From NCBI GenBank assembly GCA_020638975.1, contig JACKHN010000031.1, forward strand, positions 1 to 64,000: a stretch of DNA of 64,000 nt, written 5' to 3'. Origin of the DNA: Planctomycetaceae bacterium. GTDB taxonomy: Bacteria > Planctomycetota > Planctomycetia > Pirellulales > Pirellulaceae. A model generated the notes under the pieces. The model was given only the letters and a program-made list of their open reading frames with translations. It was not told the origin of the DNA and made no database searches. This document shows positions 43,289 through 52,954 of the stretch, one piece after another. Position 1 is the first letter of the stretch, and each line of letters opens with the position of its first letter. Made by a program: the position numbers and the translations under genes.

Positions 43289-45136
43289 ATGACTCGAACC
43301 TACCACTTTGTCGTTGCTGCCCTTTGCGTCTTCCCGACTTGCGGACTCTGCGACGAAATCGACGCACCGCTGCCACCCCTCGAAGCCGCGCGGACGATGA
43401 TGGTCCCAGAGGGTTTCAAGGTGACGCTCTTCGCCGGTGAGCCTGACGTTCGGCAGCCGATCGGTTTTTGCATCGACGATCGGGGGCGGTTGTGGGTGGC
43501 CGAGGCTTACAACTACCCAAACCATGGGACCACACCCAACGGCAGCGAACTGAATGATCGCATCCTGATCTTCGAGGACGTCGACGGCGATGGTCAGTTC
43601 GACAAACGCACGGTCTTCTACGACAAGCTGAACTATGTGACAGGCATTGAGGTCGGATTCGGCGGTGCGTGGGTGATGTCGCCGCCGTACTTCTATTTCA
43701 TTCCGGATCAGGATGGCGACGACGTGCCTGATGGCGATCCGCAAGTCTTGCTTGACGGATTTGGCAACCATGCGAACTCACACAATCTCGCCAACGGTTT
43801 CGCCTGGGGACCGGATGGCTGGTTGTATGGCACGCATGGAAGGACGAATTACTCGTTGCTTGGCAAGCCAGGAACGCCGGACGACGAACGAATCCACTAT
43901 GACGGCGGCGTCTATCGCTATCATCCGGTGCGCCATGTGTGGGAACCATTTGCCGATGGCACGACCAACCCGTGGGGCATCGACTTCGATGATTACGGGC
44001 AAGGATTCGTGTGTAACTGCGTGAACCCGCATTTGTTTCATGTTATCCAAGGTGCACACTATGAACCGTGGCGCAACCGCGAGTCGAGCCAATATGCGTA
44101 CCGGCGGATCGATACAATTGCCGATCATCTTCACTTCACTGGTGGTAACGACGTCCGAGGTGGAATCGGTTCCGAGGCTGAAGACGAGATCGGCGGTGGT
44201 CATGCACATTGTGGCACGATGGTTTACCTGGGAGGATCATGGCCAGATCAGTATCGTAACACTGTCTTCATGAACAACATTCACGGGCGACGTGTCAACA
44301 ACGACATTCTGAAGCGACTAGGGTCGGGCTACACGGCATCGCATGGTGCCGATTTAATGAAGTCACAGGACTCGTGGTTCATGGGCGTCACGATCATGTA
44401 TGGTTCGGACGGTTCGGTCTTTGTCAGCGACTGGTCCGACACCGGCGAATGTCACAGTGTAAAGAACACGCGACGTCACACAGGTCGCATCTACAAGATC
44501 AGCTACGGCCAGCCTGAAGTCCTGCGTACCAATGTCTCCGAGCTGACGGATGAGGAACTGGTCGCGTTGCAGTTGCACGACAATGACTGGTGGGTACGAC
44601 ATGCCAGGCGCGTGTTGCACGAACGTGTGGCTAGTGGTCGCGATATGACGAGTGTTAACAAGCGTCTGCGCGCGATGTACGAAGAGCAAGCCGACGTGCC
44701 GCACAAGTTGCGAGCCTTATGGGCGCTGCAAGTCACCGGCGGCTTGGACGAATCGATGTTGAGCGAGCAACTCCGCCACGAAAGCGAATACATTCGCGCT
44801 TGGGCGGTGCGATTGCTGAGTGACAACAAGTCGCTTTCTCCAGCCGCGCTCGATCAATTTGTGATACTCGCTGCAACAGGCGATTCGTCCTTCGTACGTC
44901 TTCATTTGGCGAGTGCGCTGCAAAGTCTGCCACCCGAGCAACGCTGGCCGATCGCCGAGGCCTTGGTCACGCGATCCGAGGACGCAGACGACGCGAATCT
45001 GCCGCTGATGATCTGGTACGGTATCGAGCCGCTCGTTCACGAGGACTTGAATCGCTTTATACGAATGGCTGCCACTTCACAGATCCCGCTGGTGCGACAA
45101 CATATCGCCCGACGAGTGGCCGCCTTGACCCCTTAG
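43289..45136 (+). CDS. PVC-type membrane-bound dehydrogenase domain protein with HEAT tail
   Basis: A 615-residue exported protein. A signal peptide (1-21) leads into a GSDH/NHL-like propeller of the planctomycete membrane-bound dehydrogenase type: FKVTLFAGEPDVRQPIGFCI, WVAEAYNYP, DRILIFEDVDGDGQFDKRTV, NGFAWGPDGWLYGTHGR, NPWGIDFDDYGQ, DWSDTGECH. A HEAT-like helical region follows (about 400-615, LRALWALQVTGGLDE). Most relatives continue with a C-terminal cytochrome c; no CxxCH is found here, so this is a short form. The Asp-rich loop DVDGDGQFD could bind calcium. Exported oxidoreductase of unknown substrate. The next gene starts 13 nt after the stop, so co-transcription with the lactonase is likely. 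Confidence 0.85.
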   Translation: MTRTYHFVVAALCVFPTCGLCDEIDAPLPPLEAARTMMVPEGFKVTLFAGEPDVRQPIGFCIDDRGRLWVAEAYNYPNHGTTPNGSELNDRILIFEDVDGDGQFDKRTVFYDKLNYVTGIEVGFGGAWVMSPPYFYFIPDQDGDDVPDGDPQVLLDGFGNHANSHNLANGFAWGPDGWLYGTHGRTNYSLLGKPGTPDDERIHYDGGVYRYHPVRHVWEPFADGTTNPWGIDFDDYGQGFVCNCVNPHLFHVIQGAHYEPWRNRESSQYAYRRIDTIADHLHFTGGNDVRGGIGSEAEDEIGGGHAHCGTMVYLGGSWPDQYRNTVFMNNIHGRRVNNDILKRLGSGYTASHGADLMKSQDSWFMGVTIMYGSDGSVFVSDWSDTGECHSVKNTRRHTGRIYKISYGQPEVLRTNVSELTDEELVALQLHDNDWWVRHARRVLHERVASGRDMTSVNKRLRAMYEEQADVPHKLRALWALQVTGGLDESMLSEQLRHESEYIRAWAVRLLSDNKSLSPAALDQFVILAATGDSSFVRLHLASALQSLPPEQRWPIAEALVTRSEDADDANLPLMIWYGIEPLVHEDLNRFIRMAATSQIPLVRQHIARRVAALTP

Positions 45137-45149
45137 CCGCGGAGCAACT

Positions 45150-46295
45150 ATGAATCTCTTCCTAACGCGTAGTCTGTTTTCCCTGATCGTCGGTGCCATG
45201 TTAATCAGTTCGGCAAATGTGGCCTGTGCAAACGAGCCACTCGTGTTTATCTCGGCCTTCACAAGCGGCGACGCCGGAGCCATTCACGCTTATCAGCTTG
45301 ACGTCGAGACTGGCAGTTTGCGATTGATTCAGCGGACGACGGACGTTGAAAACCCCTTCTTTATGGCCCTTTCGCCCGATCAGCGGTACTTGTATTCCAT
45401 TCACGCGAAGGCCTTTGGCGGCGCAGAAAACGAGGAGGTCGCGGCCTATGAAATCAAAGGCCGCAGCGGCGAACTCGCGTTGTTGAATCGGCAATCGGCT
45501 CGGGGTACGGCCAGTTGCTACCTGACAGTCGACGCGACCGGCAAGTCGGTTTTGGTGGCCAACTATTCGACCGGCAGTGTAGCGGCGCTGCCCGTGCTCG
45601 AAGACGGGAGTCTTGGCGAAGCAGCATCCTTCGTTCAGCATGTTGGATCAAGCATTGATCCGAAACGGCAGACTGGTCCGTTCGCACACTCGATCATTAC
45701 CAGCCCCGACAACCGGTTTGCCTATGCAGCGGACTTGGGGCTCGATCAGATTCTCGGTTATCGACTGGATGCCAAGACGTCAAAGCTGTCGCCAAACCAA
45801 CAGCCGTTTGTCCGCACCCCGCCGGGCGCTGGACCGCGGCATTTGACCTTTCATCCCAATGGCAAACACTTGTACGCCATCAACGAGTTGAAGAATTCGG
45901 TGACGCTGTTCGACTACGCGAACGAAACAGGCATGTTGATCGAGCGGCAGACGATCCCGACACTGCCGCCAGAGTTTGAAGGCACGAGCCATTGCGCCGA
46001 CTTGAAGATTACGCCAGACGGTCGGTTCTTGTACGGCACCAATCGCGGCCACGACAGCATCGCGGCTTATCGCATCGCCGCGGACGGCCAACTCGCGCTG
46101 ATTGGAATCGAACCGAGCCTTGGCAAAGGGCCTCAAAACTTGGCGATCGCTGGCGACGGCAAGCTGCTCCTATGCGCAAACATGCCGGGCAATAACGTCG
46201 CCGTGTTTCGGATCGATTCGGAATCAGGCAAGTTAACATCTGTCGGCCCGCCAACGACCATGCCGATGCCTTCGTGCATCATGCTGCTGCCGTAA
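45150..46295 (+). CDS. Exported lactonase-family seven-bladed propeller (6-phosphogluconolactonase-like)
   Basis: A 381-residue exported protein. A signal peptide (1-26, SANVACA-NE) is followed by the YbhE/Pgl lactonase fold: IHAYQLDVETGSLRLIQRT, NPFFMALSPDQRYLYSIH, GPRHLTFHPNGKHLYAINE and GPQNLAIAGDGKLLLCANMP. Cytoplasmic relatives hydrolyse 6-phosphogluconolactone or other sugar lactones. Because this copy has a signal peptide, it more likely acts on an unphosphorylated lactone in the periplasm. It is 13 nt downstream of the dehydrogenase-propeller gene, a fit with oxidation of a sugar to a lactone followed by hydrolysis. Confidence 0.88.
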   Translation: MNLFLTRSLFSLIVGAMLISSANVACANEPLVFISAFTSGDAGAIHAYQLDVETGSLRLIQRTTDVENPFFMALSPDQRYLYSIHAKAFGGAENEEVAAYEIKGRSGELALLNRQSARGTASCYLTVDATGKSVLVANYSTGSVAALPVLEDGSLGEAASFVQHVGSSIDPKRQTGPFAHSIITSPDNRFAYAADLGLDQILGYRLDAKTSKLSPNQQPFVRTPPGAGPRHLTFHPNGKHLYAINELKNSVTLFDYANETGMLIERQTIPTLPPEFEGTSHCADLKITPDGRFLYGTNRGHDSIAAYRIAADGQLALIGIEPSLGKGPQNLAIAGDGKLLLCANMPGNNVAVFRIDSESGKLTSVGPPTTMPMPSCIMLLP

Positions 46296-46333
46296 GGCGA
46301 TCGGCAATGAATCGATTGTGACGGAGCCGGAAA

Positions 46334-48436
46334 CTAGTCCGCCGGTGCTTTACCGATCGGCCACAGTTCAAAGCGACGCACGAACATTTCGGCTTGCTCG
46401 GTTTGCAACAGGATCTTGCCGAAATTGGGCTTAGCTTCAAACGCTTCGTTCACAACGACGCCGTTCACCTTATAGAGCAGGTGCCCGCCGTCGGCGATCA
46501 CTTCCATTCGCGTCCACTCGCCGAAGGGACTTTCGACATCGTCCTTGCCGCGGAAGCCAATCTTGTCGGCCCAGTCTTCGTCGCGTCCGAACCAGTTGAT
46601 GCGACCGCTGGACAGCGTGATCCGTTCGCCGCCTTTCTTCCAGACCTTTTCGCCATCGCGATCCTTCGTAATCTCGGTGGTCAACGAAGTCGGCAGGACT
46701 TGTCCGGTGATTGGGTCGGTGCCTGATAACACCAGAATGTCACCGACACCGCCTTCAATGATCTGGGCCTCGATCGACGCCATCCAAGTGTTGCTGTAAC
46801 CACCATTCGGTCCCCAGCAATGCAGCAAAATTCCCGAATCACGAGCGCGATCCACGCGATTGCCCCAAGTCTTTTCACCCCATTTGAACTCGATGATCAA
46901 GTGATAGTCGCGATACTCCTGGTTGGTGATCAGTCCACCATATCCGTCGCCCGAAACGTGAATCATGCCGTCTTCGACCGTAAATATCTTGTTCCAGTCG
47001 GCATACTTGAGGTCTTTGATCCAAGTGTAAAAGCCTTCGAAGTTACGGCCGTTGAATAACTTGATCGGCCCATCCGTCGGGCTGATGGCATTGTCTCGGG
47101 CCGGCGGCTCCGCTGGTTCGCCGGGAAGTTCACGAATCGAGATGTTACGGAAAGCCACGGGATCGTTATGCCCGGCGAAACCAAAACGTCCACTCTTGCG
47201 CTTCACCCCTGGCGGCAACGCCCCGTCCTTCGATTCGGTCACCTGACTGAGATCGGCATCCAAAATCGTCGTGCCATTCAACTCGACTTTGATATTCGAG
47301 CCGCGTACGGTGACTTGTTGAAAGTTCCACTCGCCCGTTGGTCGCAAGTAACCTCGGTGAGCCGGAACAAGTCCGTACACCGAACCGTGATACTGGCGCG
47401 GATCGAGCTGAGCGTATTTTGGGTCTTCCGAGTCGAGCACTTGCAACTCAAGGCCTTCGATGTGCGGTTGGCCTTCGCCGGCGTAGCGAATGGCCAGTCC
47501 ATTATTCCCGCCGGGCGGCAGTTTGAATTCCAGTCGGGCAATGAAATCGGAGTACTCTTTCTCGGTGAACAACGTGCCGCCTTTACCCGCTTTGCATGCG
47601 ATCGCTCCGTCGACGACTTCATAGTTTTCCACGTCCCCAGTCCAACCGCTGAAGTCCGTTCCGTTAAAGATGCTCGCGTACGCATCGGCGTTCTCTCGCT
47701 GGGCGAGCAACGCATTCGCTTCGCTCGCTGGAATCTCTCTCGCGTATAGGTTGCGGAAGTAGAGCGTGTTGCCGTGATTTTGAAGTTCGATCTGATCCCG
47801 TGCATAGATCGGCAGATTGCGTTCCCACAGGTTCTCCATCACGACTTCATCGACAACCAACTGCCCATTGAGCTTAACGGTCACCAACTCGCCGACCATG
47901 CGAATGTAGAAGGTATTCCACTCGCCCACAGGCTTGTCCGCCTTCAACAGTGGAAAGCGGGCGTTGTTCTTGTTGTTCCATAGAGCTCCCGAACCATTCT
48001 CGGCACCGTGGCGAAAGTAATCTGGAAATTCCGTGTCCCAAATCTGTAGTTGCGGGCTACCACGCAAATAGATTCCGCTGTCACCGCCTTCGAGGATCTT
48101 CCAATCCACGTACAGTTCGACGTCACCGTAATCCTTGTCCGTGCAAAGACTCTTTCCCTTACCGTCGAACTGAAGCACACCGTCGACGACGCTCCAGTGC
48201 TCTCGCATGTCGTCATCCGCCGTCTTCTGGGCCGCAGCGAGTTCATCGGCTGACATTGCCCGCCGCGTTTTCGGATTCCCGACCAGGCCCTTCCAACCGG
48301 TCAAGTCTTTGCCGTTAAATAAAGAGGTGAATCCTTCGGGCACTTCGGCGCGAACCGTTGTCTGCGGCAGTTGCGTGCCGAACAAGGCGATTAAAAGGAT
48401 CACAATCGCAGGCGTCAGTCTGGGCGTTACTCTCAT
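46334..48436 (-). CDS. Exported protein with three DUF1080 domains
   Basis: A 700-residue exported protein with a signal peptide (1-29, ending TVRA-EV) and three consecutive DUF1080 (3-keto-disaccharide hydrolase) domains. They start at FTSLFNGKDLTGWKG (about 34), YASIFNGTDFSGWTGDVENY (about 250) and IKLFNGRNFEGFYTWIKD (about 460). Each has the lectin/jelly-roll pattern of the family, with SGIYLRG, NGLAIRY and SGILLHCWG. The family acts on 3-keto-glycosides or binds sugars. Three copies in one chain is unusual; one or two is common. The ATG at 48436 has GAGGA upstream. It lies 63 nt downstream of the cytochrome c fusion gene, so they probably share a transcript. Confidence 0.9.
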   Translation of the reverse strand: MRVTPRLTPAIVILLIALFGTQLPQTTVRAEVPEGFTSLFNGKDLTGWKGLVGNPKTRRAMSADELAAAQKTADDDMREHWSVVDGVLQFDGKGKSLCTDKDYGDVELYVDWKILEGGDSGIYLRGSPQLQIWDTEFPDYFRHGAENGSGALWNNKNNARFPLLKADKPVGEWNTFYIRMVGELVTVKLNGQLVVDEVVMENLWERNLPIYARDQIELQNHGNTLYFRNLYAREIPASEANALLAQRENADAYASIFNGTDFSGWTGDVENYEVVDGAIACKAGKGGTLFTEKEYSDFIARLEFKLPPGGNNGLAIRYAGEGQPHIEGLELQVLDSEDPKYAQLDPRQYHGSVYGLVPAHRGYLRPTGEWNFQQVTVRGSNIKVELNGTTILDADLSQVTESKDGALPPGVKRKSGRFGFAGHNDPVAFRNISIRELPGEPAEPPARDNAISPTDGPIKLFNGRNFEGFYTWIKDLKYADWNKIFTVEDGMIHVSGDGYGGLITNQEYRDYHLIIEFKWGEKTWGNRVDRARDSGILLHCWGPNGGYSNTWMASIEAQIIEGGVGDILVLSGTDPITGQVLPTSLTTEITKDRDGEKVWKKGGERITLSSGRINWFGRDEDWADKIGFRGKDDVESPFGEWTRMEVIADGGHLLYKVNGVVVNEAFEAKPNFGKILLQTEQAEMFVRRFELWPIGKAPAD

Positions 48437-48499
48437 GGATAGTTTCCTCAAGGTGGGCAGTAGGAGTGGTGGGAGTAGCGGCACTCATTCGGCGTGCGG

Positions 48500-51379
48500 C
48501 TACGGTGTGTTGGCGGCTAGGGAACTAATATACTCCAACAAGTCAGCTGCTTCTTGGGCCGTCAGGTCGCTGAGGATTCTTTCTGGCATCAGCGATGTGG
48601 AATTCCGCTGTATTTCGTCGATCTCGGCAACGGGAACACGAACGAATTTTTGTTCGGCTGTCTTGACGACAACGGCTTCGTCGGTCTTCTCGGTCAGCAA
48701 CCCAACGACAACTTGGCCGCCGGTCGTAAGCACCGTATAAGCAGCCTGGGGTTCGTCGATCTTCAGCGAAGGCTTTAGCACGTGTTGTAGTATCTCGCCG
48801 CGCTGCTTGTACTTTTTGTTGATCTCGACCAGCGTTGTGCCAAGTGACTTGCTTGGGTCGCTGACATCGTGGCAGGCTTTGCAGCGAGCACCGTCGCTGA
48901 AGAAGATCAACTTACCGCGTGCAGCATCGCCCTGCTGACTGAGAATCGTTTCTGGGTTGATATTGGGACCAAGACGGGCACGGCGTTTTGATTCCGGCAA
49001 GAACGTCTCGAACAAGCCCCGCACATTCGTATTCGATACTTCGTTGCCAATGGCAATCGCAGCGAGTTTGTCTTTCGCCGACAGCGATCCGCCGTGCATT
49101 GTCGCAAGTAGTGCCAACGACCCTTCCGTGGATTGTACGAGCGTGCGGATCGCTGCATCGTGATCGGCACTCTTGTCGTCCGATACGATCGCCAGTGCCT
49201 TGGCTTCGGCGGAGTCGGAAACCAGCGGTGGCGAGGCGTCTTCCATGGGTTCGTCATCGAGCGAACGAATCCATTTGGCAACCAACGCCACGCCGGCACT
49301 GTCAACAACCTGGGAACCGATATACGGCATACGTGAGTAACCGAGTTTCGACATGCGATACGTCACGACCGACCGATACGGATCTCCGGGTACGATGAGC
49401 TTTGCGTTCTGCATTCCGAATGTGCCGATGCCGGTACCTTTGTTGGTGTTCAACTGGTCGAAGGGCAAGTCTCGCCTTAGATAGAAGGAAACGATGGCGT
49501 TGCCGCCCGGATGATGGCACATGCTGCAATTGACATGCAAGTAGGAACGCGCTCGATCGTCGAGCGGTTGCGAGTCGTCATGCGGGTTGACGAGCTGAAG
49601 CGCATCCGGCACTTCCGGCGAGTCGCTGAGTACCTTGTTTGCGGCGAGGGCCGACAGTTGATCCTCCAACTGATTCGCCACGAAGCCGAGCACGAACTGC
49701 GAGCCTGCGTTGTGGCACAATTTACACTCGTTCGAAGCGCTGACGTGCCACGTGCGATCCTGCTTCATGCTCGCGTCGTCAGCGACTTGCAGCGGTCGGT
49801 CGGCTCCAATGGAATCGACCAGCGTTGCGTCGGTGCCTGTGTCGTTCCATAAGTAGCTGTAAGGTCGCCACATGCCGCGCTCAAAATGCAACAACTGTGT
49901 TTCTAGGCGGATTGGCAACTCATCGCCGGCAGACATCAAGTTTACCTGCTTCACCAGCACCGTTCCTTCTGGATAGACCGGCGACTCGTCAGCGAATGCG
50001 AGTTTGACCGAACCGTCACCCGGAATCGCGATCCAACGTTCGCCGGTCGCTCCGTCCATCCAACGCGGCACCCGGACGTCATACGACACGACTCCCGGCG
50101 CGGGCTGGAGGTTCTCGGTGGAAGTAAACAGCCCCGTCTCACTCAGCCGTCTCGGAAACTCGGTCGATGTGTCCGGCAGATCGGACGGCACAAGTTCATA
50201 GATCCGGCCCGTATAGTCGTAATCGAGCACATACAACTCGCCTTTGCTGCCTTCGGTGAAGCTGGTAATGCGCTGATCCGTATCGACCAAGGTTTGATGG
50301 GAGTAAGTTCCATCGCCTTCGGACCGGACGGCCCAAATCGTGCCGGTGATATAGTCGCCATAGATAAACGATCCGACGAGATCCGGAAGCTTGCGGCCAC
50401 GATAGACGGGGCCTCCGATCACGGAATTTGCTTCGGTGTGCGAGTGGTCTTTGATGGGTGGAATAATCGGAGTCGGTCCGACGGCTACTTCGCTCCGCAA
50501 CACCGCGCGGGCTTCCATCACTGGCCAGCCACAGTTTCCGCCGCGGACGATTTTGTGCACCATCTCCCACGTCTCCCAACCGTTGTCGGCCGCGAACACG
50601 TCTCCCGTTACTGAATCGACTCCAATCTTGAACGGGTTGCGAAGTCCGTAGGCCCAGACCTCGGGACGCGCTCCGTCGAGACTAATGAAAGGATTATCCG
50701 AGGGAACCACATAGGCACGATCGCCTTGGATCTGGTCCACGTCGATCCTTAGCACTGCGCCGAGCAAATCGGTAACGTCTTGACCGGTCGTCCTGCCATC
50801 AGGCGGGTTGGGCCCCGAGCCATCGCCGGTCGAGATGTAGAGGTAGCCCTCCTTACCAAATTCGAGACAACCTCCGTTATGCCCACCACTGGGCCAAGTA
50901 ATAATCACTTGCTCGCTGTCGGGATCAATTGTCGGAATGGAAGTATCGGACATCGTGAAGCGCGAGACTCGTGTATGGCCACCGTCGCCCGGATGCACGT
51001 AACACACGAAGATCTGACCGTTCCGCAGGAACTGTGGATGAAAGTCCGCATCGAGAACCCGCACACCACCGGCCGCCGATTCAGCTAAGTCAATGATGAG
51101 GTCGGCCTCATGCACTTCGCGGTTCTTTAAGACGCCAAATATCTTGCCGCCGATCTCGGTGACCAGCAAACGATCCGCACCAGGGATCTCTTCGACACAA
51201 GTTGGATTCTTGAAACTGACGTTTGGGAACGCTGGTTGAATCGAATAGGGTGACGGCGGATCAGGAGCGCCCTTGATCCGCGAGGTTGTCCAAGGCGCTC
51301 GCGGTTCCGCACTCACATGGGTCACGGCTTGCAACGCCAGCAACGCCCCGACGATCGACGCACACACGGCGAGTTTCAT
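48500..51379 (-). CDS. GSDH-like propeller fused to c-type cytochrome motifs
   Basis: A 959-residue exported protein. A signal peptide (1-24) leads into a glucose/sorbosone dehydrogenase-like propeller (about 50-400; DADFHPQFLRNGQIFVCYVH, HNGGCLEFGKEGYLYISTGD, YGLRNPFKIGVDSVTGDVF, GNCGWPV, PVYRGRKLPDLVGSFIYGDY). The rest carries three heme c motifs: CKLCH (552-556), CSMCH (618-622) and CKACH (833-837). The last lies in a PVC-type cytochrome domain with LLEYISSLAANTP at the end. Electrons from sugar oxidation could pass directly to the hemes. The 3' neighbour is the triple DUF1080 gene. PQQ binding and substrate are inference. Confidence 0.88.
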   Translation of the reverse strand: MKLAVCASIVGALLALQAVTHVSAEPRAPWTTSRIKGAPDPPSPYSIQPAFPNVSFKNPTCVEEIPGADRLLVTEIGGKIFGVLKNREVHEADLIIDLAESAAGGVRVLDADFHPQFLRNGQIFVCYVHPGDGGHTRVSRFTMSDTSIPTIDPDSEQVIITWPSGGHNGGCLEFGKEGYLYISTGDGSGPNPPDGRTTGQDVTDLLGAVLRIDVDQIQGDRAYVVPSDNPFISLDGARPEVWAYGLRNPFKIGVDSVTGDVFAADNGWETWEMVHKIVRGGNCGWPVMEARAVLRSEVAVGPTPIIPPIKDHSHTEANSVIGGPVYRGRKLPDLVGSFIYGDYITGTIWAVRSEGDGTYSHQTLVDTDQRITSFTEGSKGELYVLDYDYTGRIYELVPSDLPDTSTEFPRRLSETGLFTSTENLQPAPGVVSYDVRVPRWMDGATGERWIAIPGDGSVKLAFADESPVYPEGTVLVKQVNLMSAGDELPIRLETQLLHFERGMWRPYSYLWNDTGTDATLVDSIGADRPLQVADDASMKQDRTWHVSASNECKLCHNAGSQFVLGFVANQLEDQLSALAANKVLSDSPEVPDALQLVNPHDDSQPLDDRARSYLHVNCSMCHHPGGNAIVSFYLRRDLPFDQLNTNKGTGIGTFGMQNAKLIVPGDPYRSVVTYRMSKLGYSRMPYIGSQVVDSAGVALVAKWIRSLDDEPMEDASPPLVSDSAEAKALAIVSDDKSADHDAAIRTLVQSTEGSLALLATMHGGSLSAKDKLAAIAIGNEVSNTNVRGLFETFLPESKRRARLGPNINPETILSQQGDAARGKLIFFSDGARCKACHDVSDPSKSLGTTLVEINKKYKQRGEILQHVLKPSLKIDEPQAAYTVLTTGGQVVVGLLTEKTDEAVVVKTAEQKFVRVPVAEIDEIQRNSTSLMPERILSDLTAQEAADLLEYISSLAANTP

Positions 51380-51512
51380 ACTTGGCTCCAGAGGTTGATC
51401 ACGATCGTCGGACTTACGTCGTCCGAGATTCTAGACTGTCCGTCACGCCATCGCCAGTTTTCACCGTTGCCAAATTGCACGTACCTTCAAATGAGGTGTT
51501 GAGCCGCCACAC

Positions 51513-51566
51513 GTAGCTTGACCTCTCCGAGTTGCCCGCCTGCTCGACTCGGAGTGGTCAAGCTAC
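51513..51566. repeat. Palindromic repeat, arms with one mismatch
   Basis: The arm starting GTAGCTTGACC (51513-51531) pairs with the arm ending GGTCAAGCTAC (51548-51566): 19-nt arms, one mismatch, loop rich in GC. It lies in the 276-bp divergent gap 51380-51655, upstream of the PQQ-like propeller gene. Nothing else is seen in the gap. Confidence 0.85.
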
Positions 51567-51655
51567 AACTTTGGTTACACTTGAGCATCGAGTTACAATG
51601 GCCGTCCCCGACGGGCTGCCAATCTGTCCTGCCTATCACGAGGAGCGAGCCTACT

Positions 51656-52948
51656 TTGATTAGCAATCTCCACTTTTCCAGACTCCTTGCCATCGTGGTC
51701 GTGTTAACGTCCACATCCACCACGCTAGCCGACGACTGGACGCAATGGCGCGGGCTAGATCGAAAGGGGATCGTCGCCGAAGATTCTGGCTGGGATCGGA
51801 AGGCCTGGCCGCCGGGCGACGCCGAATGGACGACTCAAGTGGGCGCCGGCGGCAGTGCACCGATCGTCGCGGACGGGCGGCTCTATACGATCGGATGGAG
51901 CGACGATCACGTTCTCGTGCGTTGTTTCGACGTGGCGACGGGTCGTGAGCTGTGGGAGCGGTCTTACGCTTGTCCAATTTACGGTCGTCAGAGTGAAGGG
52001 GATAAGGGATTGTACTCCGGGCCTTCCGCTTGCCCGGTGTTCGATCGCGATACGGGCTACCTGTTTACGTTTAGCACGGATGGCCATTTGAATTGTTGGG
52101 ATACGCGTAACGAGGGTCGGCCCGTGTGGGGGCTGAACTTCTACGATCGATTTGATGTTCCGCAAAGGCCCCTGGTAGGAAGTCGCCGACTGCGCGACTA
52201 CGGCTATACGGCCTCGCCGCTGATCTACGGCGAATGGATTATCGCGGAAGTCGGTGACGACACGGGGAACATGATCGCGTTTTCGAAGCGCACCGGCGAG
52301 CAAGTGTGGGCATCACGGTCGAAGGACCCGGCCGGACATACGGGAGGGATAGTTCCGATCGTCGTTGACAACATTCCGTGCGCGGCAGTCCTGACGATTC
52401 GCAACCTGTTGGTGGCACGACTGGACCAAGGCCACGAAGGCGAAACGCTGGCCGAGTTTCCGTGGGTGACCGATTTCGCCAACAGTATCGCGACGCCTGC
52501 GGTCATCGACAACTCCGTCGTGATCACGTCCGAATACAACCAGTATTCGATCTGTCGCATTGACATCTCTCTTGCCGGTGCCCAGTTGATTTGGAAACAG
52601 CCCTACGCTTCAGGCGTCTGTTCGCCCGTGATTCATCAAGGCTTCGTCTATTGGTGTTGGCGAGGGCTGTACTGTCTCGACTTTGCGACCGGCAAGCCGA
52701 TTTGGCGCGGCGGTCGATTTGGCGATACGGCTTCGCTGTTAGCAACCACAGACGACCGGCTTGTTGTCTGGGCCGATCGGGGTGAGTTGGTGCTCGTCGA
52801 ATCGGCGGTACGTGAGCCCAAGGCATACAAGGAGTTGGCGCGAAAGCAGCAGATCTTCGCCAACGATGTTTGGCCTCACATCGTGCTCTCGGGCGGAAAA
52901 CTGTTTTGCAAAGATCGCGATGGCAACTTGAAGTGTTTCCCGTTGTAG
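51656..52948 (+). CDS. Exported PQQ-binding-like beta-propeller protein
   Basis: A 430-residue protein. A short signal peptide (about 1-24, LLAIVVVLTSTSTTLA) is followed by an eight-bladed PQQ-like propeller: WTQWRGLDRKGIVAEDSGWD, then CFDVATGRELWERSYA, GPSACPVFDRDTGYLFTFST, YGYTASPLIYGEWIIAEVGD, AFSKRTGEQVWASRS, SVVITSEYNQYSI and CLDFATGKPIWRGG. WRG...G at the N-terminus is typical of planctomycete PQQ-like proteins. Whether it is an enzyme or a binding scaffold is unknown. The start TTG at 51656 has GAGGAG about 11 nt upstream; a more distal in-frame start at 51518 would put a non-signal extension in front and is disfavoured. Confidence 0.85.
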   Translation: MISNLHFSRLLAIVVVLTSTSTTLADDWTQWRGLDRKGIVAEDSGWDRKAWPPGDAEWTTQVGAGGSAPIVADGRLYTIGWSDDHVLVRCFDVATGRELWERSYACPIYGRQSEGDKGLYSGPSACPVFDRDTGYLFTFSTDGHLNCWDTRNEGRPVWGLNFYDRFDVPQRPLVGSRRLRDYGYTASPLIYGEWIIAEVGDDTGNMIAFSKRTGEQVWASRSKDPAGHTGGIVPIVVDNIPCAAVLTIRNLLVARLDQGHEGETLAEFPWVTDFANSIATPAVIDNSVVITSEYNQYSICRIDISLAGAQLIWKQPYASGVCSPVIHQGFVYWCWRGLYCLDFATGKPIWRGGRFGDTASLLATTDDRLVVWADRGELVLVESAVREPKAYKELARKQQIFANDVWPHIVLSGGKLFCKDRDGNLKCFPL

Positions 52949-52954
52949 TGCTCG

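Noticed and set aside
48207..48740. 177-codon plus-strand frame
   Set aside because: Antisense to the triple DUF1080 and cytochrome genes; low-complexity serine-rich content.
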